Shown here: positions 8,195 to 17,515 of the stretch, piece by piece
Position numbering within the stretch: position 1 is the first letter of the stretch
Layout of the letters: every line of letters begins with the position of its first letter
Assembly (NCBI RefSeq): GCF_020911925.1
Contig: NZ_CP087134.1
Location: 3,844,001 to 3,908,000, forward strand
Source: Flavobacterium cupriresistens
Lineage (GTDB): Bacteria; Bacteroidota; Bacteroidia; Flavobacteriales; Flavobacteriaceae
Direction: 5' to 3'
DNA: 64,000 bases
Translations under genes and position numbers: made by a program
The notes under the pieces: model-generated
Told to the model about the DNA's origin: nothing
What the model saw: only the letters and a program-made list of their open reading frames with translations
Database searches by the model: none

Positions 8195-9067
8195 CTATGA
8201 AAATATACCATTTTGGTAATCTGAGAGGAACTGGCTGCTGGTTATTCCTGTCTGGGTTTTAAAAAATCGCATCAAATGTCCAGGTTCTGAAAAATGAAGA
8301 TCGTAGGCTATCTCAGCAATAGTTTTTCCAGAATGTATCAGGTCATTCTTTATTTCAAAAAGCAGTCTCTGTTTTAAGAGCTCTGTCGCGGTAACATTAA
8401 ACTGCTTTTTTACACAAGAGTTAATTGTAATCCTGCTAACATTTAATAAATCTGCATAATAGTCAATGCGTTGCTTCTGCCTGATATGTATTTCTACTAA
8501 TTGTTTAAACTGGTAAGCGAAATTATTTTCTGCCCTATCTATAGAAAGATTATTTGCACCAGCATACATTCTGTTAAACTTCAAAAGCAAATAATAAGTA
8601 AGAGATCGTATGATATGAATACTGTCTGTTTTGCTATTAACAAGTTCGTATTTGATTTCCATAAGCTGGTCAAATGCTTTTTGAACTTCTTCCCTTCCAA
8701 TACTAATATTTAAAGGATAATTTAATTGATAAAAATAAAGTAGCCGATACGTAAAGAATTTGTCCGAAAAAAAATCATTAAGAAAATTTTCCTGAAAAAC
8801 CAGAACAGTATAATCCAATCCCTCTCTCTCCAAGGTCCATTGCCTTTTTTGAAAAGGAGAAATAAAAACAATTGTATTGTCAGTTATATTGATTTTCTGC
8901 TGATTTAAAATCAGGGATCCCTTGGCAGTCTTAAAAAGTAATATTTCAAAAAAATCAGTATTGTAAGTATCTCGCTCCAAATATCTCTCACTCAGCATAT
9001 CGCCGTGCAATACGTTGAGAAGCACTTCAACACCACATTCTGTTTTATGAAATTTAACTGTTTTCAT
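8195..9067 (-). CDS. AraC family transcriptional regulator, 290 aa
   Basis: The C-terminal 100 residues form the double HTH of AraC/XylS regulators. The first helix pair is around 205-235 (YYADLLNVSRITINSCVKKQFN) and the second around 250-285 (KTIAEIAYDLHFSEPGHLMRFFKTQTGIT, the conserved family signature). The N-terminal 160 residues look like a cupin sensor domain (ITDNTIVFISPFQKRQW). The gene stands alone, flanked by intergenic hairpins, so targets cannot be deduced. The isochorismatase-like gene upstream is a candidate. Confidence 0.88.
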   Translation of the reverse strand: MKTVKFHKTECGVEVLLNVLHGDMLSERYLERDTYNTDFFEILLFKTAKGSLILNQQKINITDNTIVFISPFQKRQWTLEREGLDYTVLVFQENFLNDFFSDKFFTYRLLYFYQLNYPLNISIGREEVQKAFDQLMEIKYELVNSKTDSIHIIRSLTYYLLLKFNRMYAGANNLSIDRAENNFAYQFKQLVEIHIRQKQRIDYYADLLNVSRITINSCVKKQFNVTATELLKQRLLFEIKNDLIHSGKTIAEIAYDLHFSEPGHLMRFFKTQTGITSSQFLSDYQNGIFS

Positions 9068-9175
9068 TTTTTCTAATTAGTTAACCTATTGAAATCCTTT
9101 TCTTTTACTTTTAAGATTTGTTCTAACATTATAATTAAAGCAAATTTACAACTTCATTTACAAATTACTTCAAAC

Positions 9176-9212
9176 CAAAAAAATGAGCAGTAATTAACTA
9201 CGGCTCATTTCA
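9176..9212 (-). terminator. Terminator downstream of the isochorismatase-like gene
   Basis: Stem AAATGAGC (9181-9188) pairs with GCTCATTT (9203-9210). On the minus strand it is followed by a T-run (the A-run at 9177-9183 of the plus strand). It sits 30 bp after the stop of the 9242-9784 gene. Confidence 0.65.
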
Positions 9213-9241
9213 TAAAAGTAATTTCTTATTTATCTTTAATT

Positions 9242-9784
9242 TTACGAAAGCAGATATTCTTCTGTTGTAGTAATTTTTGCGTAAAAGAATTCTAATGCCG
9301 CCAAAAATGCATTATGAACATCCGCGGCTTTTACATCTTGATCATTTATTTGAAGATTCATTGTAGCACAGGCATCTCCAATTACTGTACATTCAAATCC
9401 ATAATCAACAGCAGCTCTTGTTCCTGCGTCAATGCACATGTGAGTCATCATTCCCGCGATTACCAAATGTGTTATCTTCTTTGACTGCAGATATTCCAAT
9501 AAATCAGTATCCCTAAAACTATTAGGAAACTGTTTCGTAATTACTTTCTCCTCTTCCAGCGGTTTTACATTTTCATGAATTTCCACCCCTTTTGTACCGG
9601 GAACAAAAAAGGGAACACCTTCTCCCGATAGGTGCTGAACATGAACAATAGTCCCATTTTCTTTTCTAAAATGCTCCAATAGTTTCTTTGCGTTTTCACT
9701 TGCAACAATAGGATTTACAAGTTCTAATGCCCCATTTTCAAAATATTCTTTCTGTATATCAATTAATAATAGTGCCTTATTCAT
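9242..9784 (-). CDS. Isochorismatase-family cysteine hydrolase, 180 aa
   Basis: Cysteine hydrolase of the isochorismatase/nicotinamidase-like superfamily. The catalytic triad is visible: Asp9 (ALLLIDIQKEYF), Lys84 (VITKQFPNSF) and Cys117 (GMMTHMCIDAGTRAA). Length is typical. Members hydrolyse amides or vinyl ethers; the small size and the THMC motif are common in the uncharacterised YcaC/YecD-like branch, so the substrate is open. A terminator follows, making it monocistronic. No pyridine-nucleotide salvage genes are nearby. Confidence 0.88.
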   Translation of the reverse strand: MNKALLLIDIQKEYFENGALELVNPIVASENAKKLLEHFRKENGTIVHVQHLSGEGVPFFVPGTKGVEIHENVKPLEEEKVITKQFPNSFRDTDLLEYLQSKKITHLVIAGMMTHMCIDAGTRAAVDYGFECTVIGDACATMNLQINDQDVKAADVHNAFLAALEFFYAKITTTEEYLLS

Positions 9785-9935
9785 TTTATTTTAATTTTAA
9801 AATTTATATCTGACAAAATTATAACTTAGAGTAATGATACCAGATACCAAAGCACTCCCAATAGATACCATTTTGATAAGTAAAGGTTTTTTATAATTTA
9901 CAATAACTACTTAAAATCATTTAGATTTGAAAAAC

Positions 9936-10448
9936 TTAAATTTTTACTAGATGAATCTGGGCAATATTCTTTGTTAGAAGTTTATTATCAACAATCTTAA
10001 ATTTCGTATTCAATTCATCTGAATTACCTATAATTCCACCATTTCCAATAATCATTGGAACAAAATTAAAATACACATCAGTTACTAATTCCCTATCAAG
10101 AAATTCGTTGTAGACTTGCACTCCTCCTCCTACTATAATTTCTTTAAATCCCTTTTCACTTAGGTAATTAATCGCTTCTTCAGGATTATTTACCACTGTG
10201 AAGCCTTCTGCCGAGATCTTCGAATGTGACATCAATACAATCTCTACATTAGGAAAAAATGCTTTTAGTCCTCCTGGAAATTGCTGCATAACTTCATAAG
10301 TTTTTCTGCCAAGAATAAGATTTCCCTTTAGATTTGCCTGCTCTACAAAATAACCCAAGGCCTCTTGCGGTGCTTCTTGAGTTGATGGATTATCTGCTAA
10401 AAGGACTTTTCCATTTGCAGAAAGATTTGCAATTAATACTACTTTAAT
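9936..10448 (-). CDS. Dihydrofolate reductase family protein (RibD_C-like), 170 aa, non-ATG start
   Basis: Small NADPH reductase of the DHFR/RibD_C superfamily. The reading frame opens with (I)KVVLIANLSANGKVLLAD, the usual N-terminus, and continues with GNLILGRKTYEVMQQFPGG and EIIVGGGVQVYNEFL, the two nucleotide-binding signatures. There is no ATG in the right place: the codon where Met is expected is ATT (10446-10448), preceded by AAA, ATA and a TAA. Either ATT is used as a rare start, or a later TTG (10358) yields a truncated 140-aa form lacking the first strand. Function otherwise unknown. Confidence 0.75.
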   Translation of the reverse strand: MKVVLIANLSANGKVLLADNPSTQEAPQEALGYFVEQANLKGNLILGRKTYEVMQQFPGGLKAFFPNVEIVLMSHSKISAEGFTVVNNPEEAINYLSEKGFKEIIVGGGVQVYNEFLDRELVTDVYFNFVPMIIGNGGIIGNSDELNTKFKIVDNKLLTKNIAQIHLVKI

Positions 10449-10495
10449 TTTTATTTAGTTTATTAATTATTTGTTTAAAATTTAAGAAAGAATTC

Positions 10496-11620
10496 CTAGC
10501 TTGTTTTTCTGTAATTGTAGATCGCGAGTCCATTGAGCAGGAAAGCAAAACCAATTAAATAAAACAATTCATTTTTAACTTCTGAAAACCTGCTGCCCTT
10601 AAGTACAATTAGTCGAACCACTGATATAAAATGAGTGACAGGTGTGAAATTAGAAATTTGTTTTGCCCAATCAGGCATACTGTCAGTGCTGGTAAAAAAT
10701 CCGCTCATCAGCATAAAAATCATCATAAAGAAAAAAGCTATAAACATCGCCTGCAGTTGTGTGTCAGCAAATGTGGAAATAAGAAGACCTAATCCCAACA
10801 GGGCAATTAAATAAACTGCCGCAAAAAGATATAAAACCAATAAGCTTCCCTTTGGAAAAATCCCATAGATAACGTACATGACCACCAATCCCACGGTAAA
10901 GACAATCATACCAACGATCCAAAACGGGATTAGTTTTCCCAGGATAAACTCCCACTTTTTAATTGGTGTCACATTGATTTGCTCAATGGTACCAATTTCT
11001 TTTTCTCGTACGATATTAAGTGCTGTAATAAAACCTCCAATAAGAGTAAGAAGTAAAACCAAAATGCCCGGAACCATATAATATTTATATTCTGCTCTGG
11101 GATTATACCAATTGGAGGAATCAATTTCAATACTTGCTCTTTGTGCCTGTGCAGTACCTTGAGGTGATTTAAAATTTATAGCTAATGAACTATTGAAATC
11201 TGCAATAACAGCCATTAAATAACCTCCTCCTAAAGAAGATTTAGTTCCGTTAATAGCATCAACGGAAAGATTTACTTTCTGACTTCCTTCTCTAACAAGA
11301 TTTCGTTCAAAACCAGCTGGAATTTCCAAAACCAGATCTGCATCCCCGTCTTCAATCATTTTCAATCCCTCACGGTATGAACTTGGACTACCCGCAATTT
11401 TAAAATAACCTGAAGCTGCAATCTTATTGATTAATTTTAGAGAATAAGAACTATGATCATTATCGACATAAGCCACATTGACATTTTTAACTTCAAAATT
11501 GGCCGCCAATGGCATGATGATGAGCTGAATTATCGGCATAGCGAACATCATGGCCAGGATCGTTTTATCTCTAAAGATCTGGCGGAACTCTTTCTGTAAT
11601 ATGAATCCTAATACTTTCAC
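10496..11620 (-). CDS. ABC-2 type efflux permease (YbhR-like), 374 aa
   Basis: One of two membrane subunits of the exporter. One N-terminal TM segment (about residues 20-40) is followed by a large periplasmic domain (about 45-175) and a block of five TM segments (about 180-365), as in ABC2_membrane_3 proteins such as YbhR/YbhS. The family segment VREKEIGTIEQINVTPIKKWEFILGK is present. It is the last gene of the operon and overlaps the preceding permease gene by 4 bp (11617-11620). It should act as a heterodimer with that permease. Confidence 0.88.
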   Translation of the reverse strand: MKVLGFILQKEFRQIFRDKTILAMMFAMPIIQLIIMPLAANFEVKNVNVAYVDNDHSSYSLKLINKIAASGYFKIAGSPSSYREGLKMIEDGDADLVLEIPAGFERNLVREGSQKVNLSVDAINGTKSSLGGGYLMAVIADFNSSLAINFKSPQGTAQAQRASIEIDSSNWYNPRAEYKYYMVPGILVLLLTLIGGFITALNIVREKEIGTIEQINVTPIKKWEFILGKLIPFWIVGMIVFTVGLVVMYVIYGIFPKGSLLVLYLFAAVYLIALLGLGLLISTFADTQLQAMFIAFFFMMIFMLMSGFFTSTDSMPDWAKQISNFTPVTHFISVVRLIVLKGSRFSEVKNELFYLIGFAFLLNGLAIYNYRKTS

Positions 11621-12723
11621 GAGAGTCTGATTTTAAAATTTTTCAAAGCAAGAGTTAACAACACTATTGTCATACCTATTAAAACGAGAGTCTCCTTCCA
11701 TACATAAGAAAACCCGAGGCCCTTGAGCATTACGGCTTTAACAATTGCATAATAATAACGTGATGGGATAATATGCGAAATCACACGAAAAATCCAAGGC
11801 ATATTTTCTATTGGAAACATAAATCCTGTTAGAAGCATAGTAGGCAGCATCATTCCCATCATCGAAACCAGCATTGCTGTCTGCTGTGAATTGGTCAAAT
11901 TGGAAATCAATAGCCCCAAAGACAAGCAAGTAATGATAAATAATATACTCTCAGCAAATAATAACAGCAGACTACCTTTAATTTCAACATGCAATAAAAA
12001 TACCGAAAGTAGAAGTATAATTATAAAATCGATAAGCGATAATACCAAATAAGGAATTGCTTTGGCTACCAAGACCAAAATAGGTTTGAAAGGTGATACC
12101 AATAAGATTTCCATAGTACCTAATTCTTTTTCACGAACAACCGCTACAGAAGTTAGCGCTGTACTTACAATCATAAAAATAAGCGCAATAACTCCTGGTA
12201 TAAAATTTAGCGAACCGTTTTGTTCTTCATTGTAAAGCTGCCTTATCTCTGGAATTATACGGTACGAAATATTTGTAGTAGGATTGAGTTCCTGCTGGTA
12301 ATTATTAATTATGGATGTTAGATAAGTAGTTACAATTGTTGCTGTGTTCGGATCTGAAGCATCCGCAATAATCTGTATTTTACCGCCCACTTTTTTAAAC
12401 AGGTCTGAGCCAAAATTGGCTGGAAAAATTACAGCACATTTGATATCTCCGGTTCGAAATTTACTTTCAATTTCGGTATAATTTAAAATTGGTTCTTTTA
12501 CATGAAAATACGAACTAGATTGGATTTTTGCAATAATCTGCTGTGATGCCGCATCTTTGGCGTTATCCTGAATACTAATCCCAATATTTTTAACCTCGCT
12601 GCTCAGTGCAAAACCAAAAAGCACAATTTGCATAATGGGTAAACCAAAAAGTATAAGCAGGGTTCTGCGATCCCTGAATACGTGATAAAATTCTTTTCTG
12701 ATAAATGCAAATAGCTGTTTCAT
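11617..12723 (-). CDS. ABC-2 type efflux permease (YbhS-like), 368 aa
   Basis: Paralogue of the following permease with the same layout: TM1 near residues 20-40, a periplasmic domain, then five TM helices in the C-terminal half. VVREKELGTMEILLVSPFKPILVLVAK is the conserved cytoplasmic coupling segment. It starts 2 bp after the ATPase gene (12726) and overlaps the next permease by 4 bp, showing tight coupling. It is likely the partner subunit of the inner-membrane channel. E. coli YbhFSR is a cation/drug exporter; the substrate here is not known. Confidence 0.88.
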   Translation of the reverse strand: MKQLFAFIRKEFYHVFRDRRTLLILFGLPIMQIVLFGFALSSEVKNIGISIQDNAKDAASQQIIAKIQSSSYFHVKEPILNYTEIESKFRTGDIKCAVIFPANFGSDLFKKVGGKIQIIADASDPNTATIVTTYLTSIINNYQQELNPTTNISYRIIPEIRQLYNEEQNGSLNFIPGVIALIFMIVSTALTSVAVVREKELGTMEILLVSPFKPILVLVAKAIPYLVLSLIDFIIILLLSVFLLHVEIKGSLLLLFAESILFIITCLSLGLLISNLTNSQQTAMLVSMMGMMLPTMLLTGFMFPIENMPWIFRVISHIIPSRYYYAIVKAVMLKGLGFSYVWKETLVLIGMTIVLLTLALKNFKIRLS

Positions 12724-12725
12724 TT

Positions 12726-13469
12726 TTAATCTCCGGATCTTTTGGCTCCTCTTGCCAGTTGATAAAAAACTTCATCCATAGAATGCGTATTGAACTGTTT
12801 TTTTAAGTTTGTTGGTGTATCCAAAGCCTCTACCCTTCCATCAACCATAACAGTTATTCTGTTGCAGTATTCAGCTTCATCCATATAGTGTGTAGTCACA
12901 AAAACGGTTATTCCATCGTCTGCTGCTTTATAAATCATATCCCAAAACTGACGTCTGGTTAATGGGTCAACACCTCCGGTAGGTTCATCCAAAAAAACGA
13001 TTTGTGGTCGGTGAAATATCGCTACTGAAAAAGCCAGTTTTTGTTTCCACCCCAGCGGTAATCCACCCACTAATTTTGTGGCTTCTTTTTCAAGACCTAA
13101 AGTTTTGACCAAATCTGCACTGCGCCTTTTTATTTCATCTCGCGAAACACCGTACACGCCGCCATAAAATTCAATATTCTCTAATATGGTTAGATTATCA
13201 TACAAAGAAAATTTTTGACTCATGTATCCAATATTTTTTTTAATCTGTTCTTGTTGTTTGTAAACATCAAATCCCGCAACGGTGGCAGCACCAGAAGTAG
13301 GAAAGGACAGTCCGCAAAGAATACGCATGGCAGTAGTTTTCCCAGCACCGTTGGCGCCTAGAAAGCCAAAGATTTCCCCTTTCTCTACTTCGAAAGAAAT
13401 TCCATCAACGGCTTTAAAATCGCCAAACTGTTTGGTTAAATTTTTACAAACTATCGCTTTATTGTCCAT
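12726..13469 (-). CDS. ABC transporter ATP-binding protein, 247 aa
   Basis: Nucleotide-binding subunit. Walker A is GANGAGKTT (about residues 38-46), Walker B is IVFLDEPTGG (about 158-167), and the H-loop is VTTHYMDEA. The signature loop is degenerate (VGGLPLGWKQK in place of LSGGQ), which often marks one non-canonical site in an asymmetric ATPase pair. It corresponds to the C-terminal half of E. coli YbhF, which is a fusion; here the halves are separate genes overlapping by 11 bp. Confidence 0.9.
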   Translation of the reverse strand: MDNKAIVCKNLTKQFGDFKAVDGISFEVEKGEIFGFLGANGAGKTTAMRILCGLSFPTSGAATVAGFDVYKQQEQIKKNIGYMSQKFSLYDNLTILENIEFYGGVYGVSRDEIKRRSADLVKTLGLEKEATKLVGGLPLGWKQKLAFSVAIFHRPQIVFLDEPTGGVDPLTRRQFWDMIYKAADDGITVFVTTHYMDEAEYCNRITVMVDGRVEALDTPTNLKKQFNTHSMDEVFYQLARGAKRSGD

Positions 13470-14409
13470 TGGAGGTTGGTATTATATCGTTTGTACTTTG
13501 TTGTTCGCGCATAAGTCTTATAAAACTGTCCTCTATAGTTGGCGTTATTGCCATTACTTCCAGTTCATCAGGATTGTATTTTTTGGCTATTTGCTGAACT
13601 GTCTTTTCATTGTCATCATCATTTTTTAAGGTCAGGTGAAGGTATTCGCCAAATGCATAACAGCTTTCCACTTCAGGATCTAAACGAAGATTGTCCAAAA
13701 GTTTATAAATGATTTTAGCTTTAACAGCAAAAAGCACTTTTGGATAATTCAGAACAATCGTTTCAGGTTTATCAACGCTCATGATTTTTCCATTTTGAAT
13801 CAGTGCAATACGGTCACAAAGTTTGGCTTCATCCATGTATGGAGTAGAAACCACAATACTGATATTCTGTTTTTTTAATTTATCGAGCATTTCCCAGAAT
13901 TCCTTTCGGGAAACCACATCAACACCGGTCGTTGGCTCGTCCAAAAACAAAACTTCGGGTTTATGAATTAAGGCACAGCATAAAGCCAGTTTCTGTTTCA
14001 TACCGCCAGATAATTTTCCGGCTCTTCGATCGCTGAAAGGTTTAATCTGCTCGTAGATGTCTTTAATTAAATCGTAATTTTCTTCAATGGTAGTGCCAAA
14101 AATAGTAGCGAAAAAATTTAAATTCTCTGCAACAGTCAAATCCTGATACAAAGAAAAACGTCCGGGCATGTAACCAACTTTATTTCGGATTGCCTGATAA
14201 TCTTTCACTACATCATGACCTTCAACTGTTGCTGTTCCACTGTCAGCAAGAAGTAAGGTGGTAAGGATTCTGAACAATGATGTTTTTCCTGCACCATCTG
14301 GACCAATCAAGCCAAAGAGTTCTCCCTTTTCTACCTCAAACGAAACATTGTCAACCGCTTTGAGTTCACCGTATGTTTTGGTTATATTTTTTACACTTAC
14401 TGAAATCAT
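13459..14409 (-). CDS. ABC transporter ATP-binding protein with C-terminal extension, 316 aa
   Basis: The second ATPase, matching the N-terminal half of YbhF. Walker A is GPDGAGKTS (about residues 36-44), the signature is intact (KLSGGMKQKLAL), Walker B is VLFLDEPTTGVD, and the switch region reads VSTPYMDEA with Pro in place of the usual His. Residues about 225-316 are an extension seen in this subfamily. Together with the 12726 product, which has the His but a poor signature, it should form one good and one degenerate ATP site. Confidence 0.9.
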   Translation of the reverse strand: MISVSVKNITKTYGELKAVDNVSFEVEKGELFGLIGPDGAGKTSLFRILTTLLLADSGTATVEGHDVVKDYQAIRNKVGYMPGRFSLYQDLTVAENLNFFATIFGTTIEENYDLIKDIYEQIKPFSDRRAGKLSGGMKQKLALCCALIHKPEVLFLDEPTTGVDVVSRKEFWEMLDKLKKQNISIVVSTPYMDEAKLCDRIALIQNGKIMSVDKPETIVLNYPKVLFAVKAKIIYKLLDNLRLDPEVESCYAFGEYLHLTLKNDDDNEKTVQQIAKKYNPDELEVMAITPTIEDSFIRLMREQQSTNDIIPTSNGQ

Positions 14410-14416
14410 ACTGATT

Positions 14417-15319
14417 TTATTTTGTCCAGTTTACTTCGCCGTACATCCCAATTTTAATGTAGCCGTCATTTTTTACTTTAACTTTTATGGCATACACGAG
14501 ATTAGCTCTTTCGTCTTTGGTTTGAATGGTTTTAGGAGAAAACTCAGACTTGTCTGAAATCCAGGTTATGGTTCCCGGATATTCTTTATACTTATCATTT
14601 CCCTGATCTATTCTAACGGTAACCTGTTGTCCCATTTTTATCTGCGGGAGTTGTGTTCCTGTAATATAAGCACGAAGATCAAGCGTTTCTGTATTGGCAA
14701 TTTTATAAAGCGGCTTTCCAATAACGGCCATTTCATACTGCTCTGCATATTTGGCAAGAACAACACCTTTTATTGGGTTTGTTATTACACATTTATTTAA
14801 TTGATCGTTTGTTCCTTTCAGCTGTTCAGCAACAGTGTTGGCTTGTTCTGTCATCGACTCTGTTGTAGTTTGCAGAGAATTTTCCTGAGCGCGGATTTGA
14901 GATCGCAAAGTAGTTGCTTTTGCATTGGCATCGTCAAGCTGTTTTTGAGATGCAACTCCGTCTTGTACTAATTTCTGAGTTCTGTTGACGTCAAGCTCTG
15001 CGTTGGCCAATTGTTTTTTTAAACTTTCTGTTTGAATATTTATAGTAGGTTTTCCAATCAGAATTGCTTTTTTATTTTGCTTTAATTGCAATCTGGAAAT
15101 ATGGAGCTGTGTACTGTCAATAAGACCTACAACTTCTCCAGGGTTTAACGTTTGGCCTTCCTGAACATCTAGTTTCAAGATTTGTCCATTGGCTTCTGCA
15201 GAAAGTATGGTTTCTACAGCTTCAAAAGAACCCGAAGCATCAAATTGATTTTCTTTATTTCCGCATGATACTATAAAAAGCGATGCAATAAGCAGTAGTA
15301 AGAGTTTATTTATTTTCAT
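14417..15319 (-). CDS. HlyD-family periplasmic adaptor (YbhG-like) lipoprotein, 300 aa
   Basis: Membrane-fusion protein linking the ABC pump to TolC. The lipobox is LFIVSCG (Cys19). The lipoyl half-motif AEANGQILKLDVQEGQTLNPGEVVGLID covers about residues 41-68, a coiled-coil hairpin about 75-180 (ANAELDVNRTQKLVQDGVASQKQLDDANAK), and the second lipoyl half plus beta-barrel about 185-300. It starts 11 bp after the TolC gene and ends 7 bp before the first ATPase, all one operon. Confidence 0.9.
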   Translation of the reverse strand: MKINKLLLLLIASLFIVSCGNKENQFDASGSFEAVETILSAEANGQILKLDVQEGQTLNPGEVVGLIDSTQLHISRLQLKQNKKAILIGKPTINIQTESLKKQLANAELDVNRTQKLVQDGVASQKQLDDANAKATTLRSQIRAQENSLQTTTESMTEQANTVAEQLKGTNDQLNKCVITNPIKGVVLAKYAEQYEMAVIGKPLYKIANTETLDLRAYITGTQLPQIKMGQQVTVRIDQGNDKYKEYPGTITWISDKSEFSPKTIQTKDERANLVYAIKVKVKNDGYIKIGMYGEVNWTK

Positions 15320-15330
15320 AATATATAGTA

Positions 15331-16575
15331 TTAATTTCCTATAATGGTTTGATAATCGTACATCGACATTAGTAGTTGTATTTCATGTAATGCCTTTTGT
15401 GTATGGGCATCTTTTTCATTTTCTATCGCATTTAGCAAATCCACCAATGGACCAGCTCCATTGTCATATTTTAACTGATACCCTTTTTGAATATTGGCTC
15501 TAAGAGCAATAATAGCATCGTCATCCTTAAGGATTTCTTTCTGCCTGTCTATATCTGCTGTTTTCTGATCGATCTGCAGGTTGGTATTAAATAAGAAAGT
15601 TTGTTCCTGTACATTTATCTTATCCTTTTCCAGTTTGGTTAACTCCTTTTCATTGCCATTTTTATAAAGTGCATTAATATTCCACGAAGCATTAAGTCCG
15701 ACAACGCCAAGCGTTGAAATTGTAGTATTACCAAGACTCATGCCCGGAGCAAGCATAATACCGGCACCTAAAACTCCAATCTTAGGCATTAAATTCACTT
15801 TATGCATCTCAGCATTAACATCAGCAAGATCACGCTGATTTTGGTATAAAAGCAATTCGGGTCTTTTTATGGTGGCGTCAGGAGATGGATCGGCAGTAAT
15901 GGGTTTTTCAAATTTTGTCTGATCGTCAATTTTTGTATTAATAAGATACGACAGCATTTTGATGTATCCTTTTCGAGTAAAAATAAAATCTTTTTGCTGC
16001 TGTTTTAACTTCAGCTGTTCGACCTGTATCTCGTCAACATCCATTTTGTATGAATAACCATTTTCATTGAGCTTTTTTACCTTATCAATATTATTGTTAA
16101 GAATTCCGTTTTGAACCGCTAGCTGCTTTAATTGTTCATCAATAAGCAAGATTCCAAAATAGAGTTGATTTACTCTGGATCGCAATTCGCGCAGCGAAAC
16201 ATCTATATTCGTCTTTTTCACTTTGGTAGAAGATTCCAGAATTTTTTTCTGCGTTTTTGTGGCTCCACCATCCCAAATGGTCTGATTGACCTGTCCGATT
16301 CCAATAAATTTAAATTTGCTGTCACTTCCCGATCCCATACTTGGAAAATCACCAAAAACATACCCCTCAATAGCTGTTATACTCACTTGGGGTAAATAAG
16401 CTTTATTAGCATTGCTAATATTATACTCTTTTGTTTTTTCGATCAAATCATATTGTTTGATTAAAGGATAATTGTTTTCAGCAAGTTTGTATGAACTGTC
16501 TATCGTTAGTGACTGCGCTTTTGCTGAAAATACAAAAAGTAAAAAAACGCTGGCTGTAAAATGTAGTTTTCTCAT
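15331..16575 (-). CDS. TolC-family outer-membrane efflux protein, 414 aa
   Basis: Outer-membrane channel of the tripartite exporter. I start it at 16575 (MRKLHFTASVFLLFVFSAKAQS), which gives a proper signal peptide ending in AKAQ; an ATG seven codons upstream would spoil it. The body is almost wholly amphipathic helix with two similar halves (OEP repeats), including LRSRVNQLYFGILLIDEQLKQ and VNAEMHKVNLMPKIGVLGAG. First structural gene of the efflux operon, 52 bp after the TetR gene. Confidence 0.88.
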   Translation of the reverse strand: MRKLHFTASVFLLFVFSAKAQSLTIDSSYKLAENNYPLIKQYDLIEKTKEYNISNANKAYLPQVSITAIEGYVFGDFPSMGSGSDSKFKFIGIGQVNQTIWDGGATKTQKKILESSTKVKKTNIDVSLRELRSRVNQLYFGILLIDEQLKQLAVQNGILNNNIDKVKKLNENGYSYKMDVDEIQVEQLKLKQQQKDFIFTRKGYIKMLSYLINTKIDDQTKFEKPITADPSPDATIKRPELLLYQNQRDLADVNAEMHKVNLMPKIGVLGAGIMLAPGMSLGNTTISTLGVVGLNASWNINALYKNGNEKELTKLEKDKINVQEQTFLFNTNLQIDQKTADIDRQKEILKDDDAIIALRANIQKGYQLKYDNGAGPLVDLLNAIENEKDAHTQKALHEIQLLMSMYDYQTIIGN

Positions 16576-16627
16576 ATAATTTATCTTAAAAGGCAATGCT
16601 AGTTCTGAAGCTTACTGTTCAAAAGAA

Positions 16628-17242
16628 TCAGGCAGACATCATTGCTTTTACCCAGATTGGAATCATTTTTTTTCTTTGTTGCATTATTTTATTAAAATCG
16701 CTCTCAGTAATATCATTCCCTCCCATAAGAATAGGTTTAGCAATAAATGGAAATACGACTAAACCCATTAGATTCATTAAAAAATGAAGAGGATTTGGTT
16801 CTGTTATTAAACCGTCCTGAACAGCCTGATTGTGTTGCTTAAAGAAAGCCGAGTTTTTGACCACCTCGTTGAAAGATAGTTTTTTTACAAGCAAACCTGG
16901 ATTGCTGCGGATTTCGCTCACAATAAAAGTTGGTATCTCAGGATCTTTAATAATGGTATCAATATAATGCTCGGCAATTGCTGCCACTTTTTCATCTAAT
17001 GTAGTTTTCTCATTATTAAGTATAATAGCAATTCGCTGGATAAAACCGGATAAAGTTTCCATCATTATAATTTCAAACAATTTTGATTTTGACCTGAAAT
17101 AATAATTTAACAGTGCAAGGTTCAAACCGGCTTCTTCTGCAATATCTCTTGTTCTTGTAGCGGCAAAACCTTTTTTATAGAAAACAATTCTTGCTGCTTC
17201 CTTAATTTTATTTTCCGTTGTAGTATCTAGTTTCTTTTCCAT
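16628..17242 (-). CDS. TetR family regulator of the efflux operon (CecR/YbiH-like), 204 aa
   Basis: TetR HTH at about residues 8-55 (KIKEAARIVFYKKGFAATRTRDIAEEAGLNLALLNYYFRSKSKLFE). The start is placed at 17242, because the promoter TTG-N20-TACATTTG (17290-17260) lies just upstream and the longer frame would begin inside it. In E. coli the homologous ybhGFSR operon also begins with a TetR gene (cecR/ybiH), so the layout is conserved. It is likely autoregulated and controls the six genes behind it; the inducer is unknown. Confidence 0.88.
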   Translation of the reverse strand: MEKKLDTTTENKIKEAARIVFYKKGFAATRTRDIAEEAGLNLALLNYYFRSKSKLFEIIMMETLSGFIQRIAIILNNEKTTLDEKVAAIAEHYIDTIIKDPEIPTFIVSEIRSNPGLLVKKLSFNEVVKNSAFFKQHNQAVQDGLITEPNPLHFLMNLMGLVVFPFIAKPILMGGNDITESDFNKIMQQRKKMIPIWVKAMMSA

Positions 17243-17259
17243 ATTTAGGCAATTACTTA

Positions 17260-17290
17260 CAAATGTATATTGTTTTATTGATTTAAACAA
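17260..17290 (-). promoter_or_regulatory. Promoter of the TetR-efflux operon
   Basis: On the minus strand, TTG (17290-17288), 20 bases, then TACATTTG (17267-17260), close to the Bacteroidota consensus. It is 17 bp upstream of the ATG at 17242, which supports that start and implies a very short leader. Confidence 0.65.
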
Positions 17291-17424
17291 ATGATTAAAT
17301 ATTAAATTTAAAACAACTTATCAATTCTATATTTTAATTGACGCTTTAAATAATGCTTTTAAAACAAGGTAGTTGTTCTTTAAAGTGGTTGGAGTATTCT
17401 TCTTAATAATATTAATAACCAAAT

Positions 17425-17515
17425 TTTATGGCAGAATCGTGGCATAAAATGGTGTAAAATTTGTCCTTTAAGACAAAAAAAGAGACAACTAGCAAATAGT
17501 TGTCTCTTTTTTTTA
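17425..17515 (+). repeat. Interspersed intergenic repeat, copy 3 (short)
   Basis: GAATCGTGGCATAAAATGGTGTAAAATTTGTCC...AAGACAAAAAAAG resembles the end of copies 1, 2 and 4 (CATAAA-TGGTxTGxAAATTTGTCC...ACAAAA) and again runs straight into a hairpin (17484-17508). The match is weaker than among the others. Confidence 0.4.
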
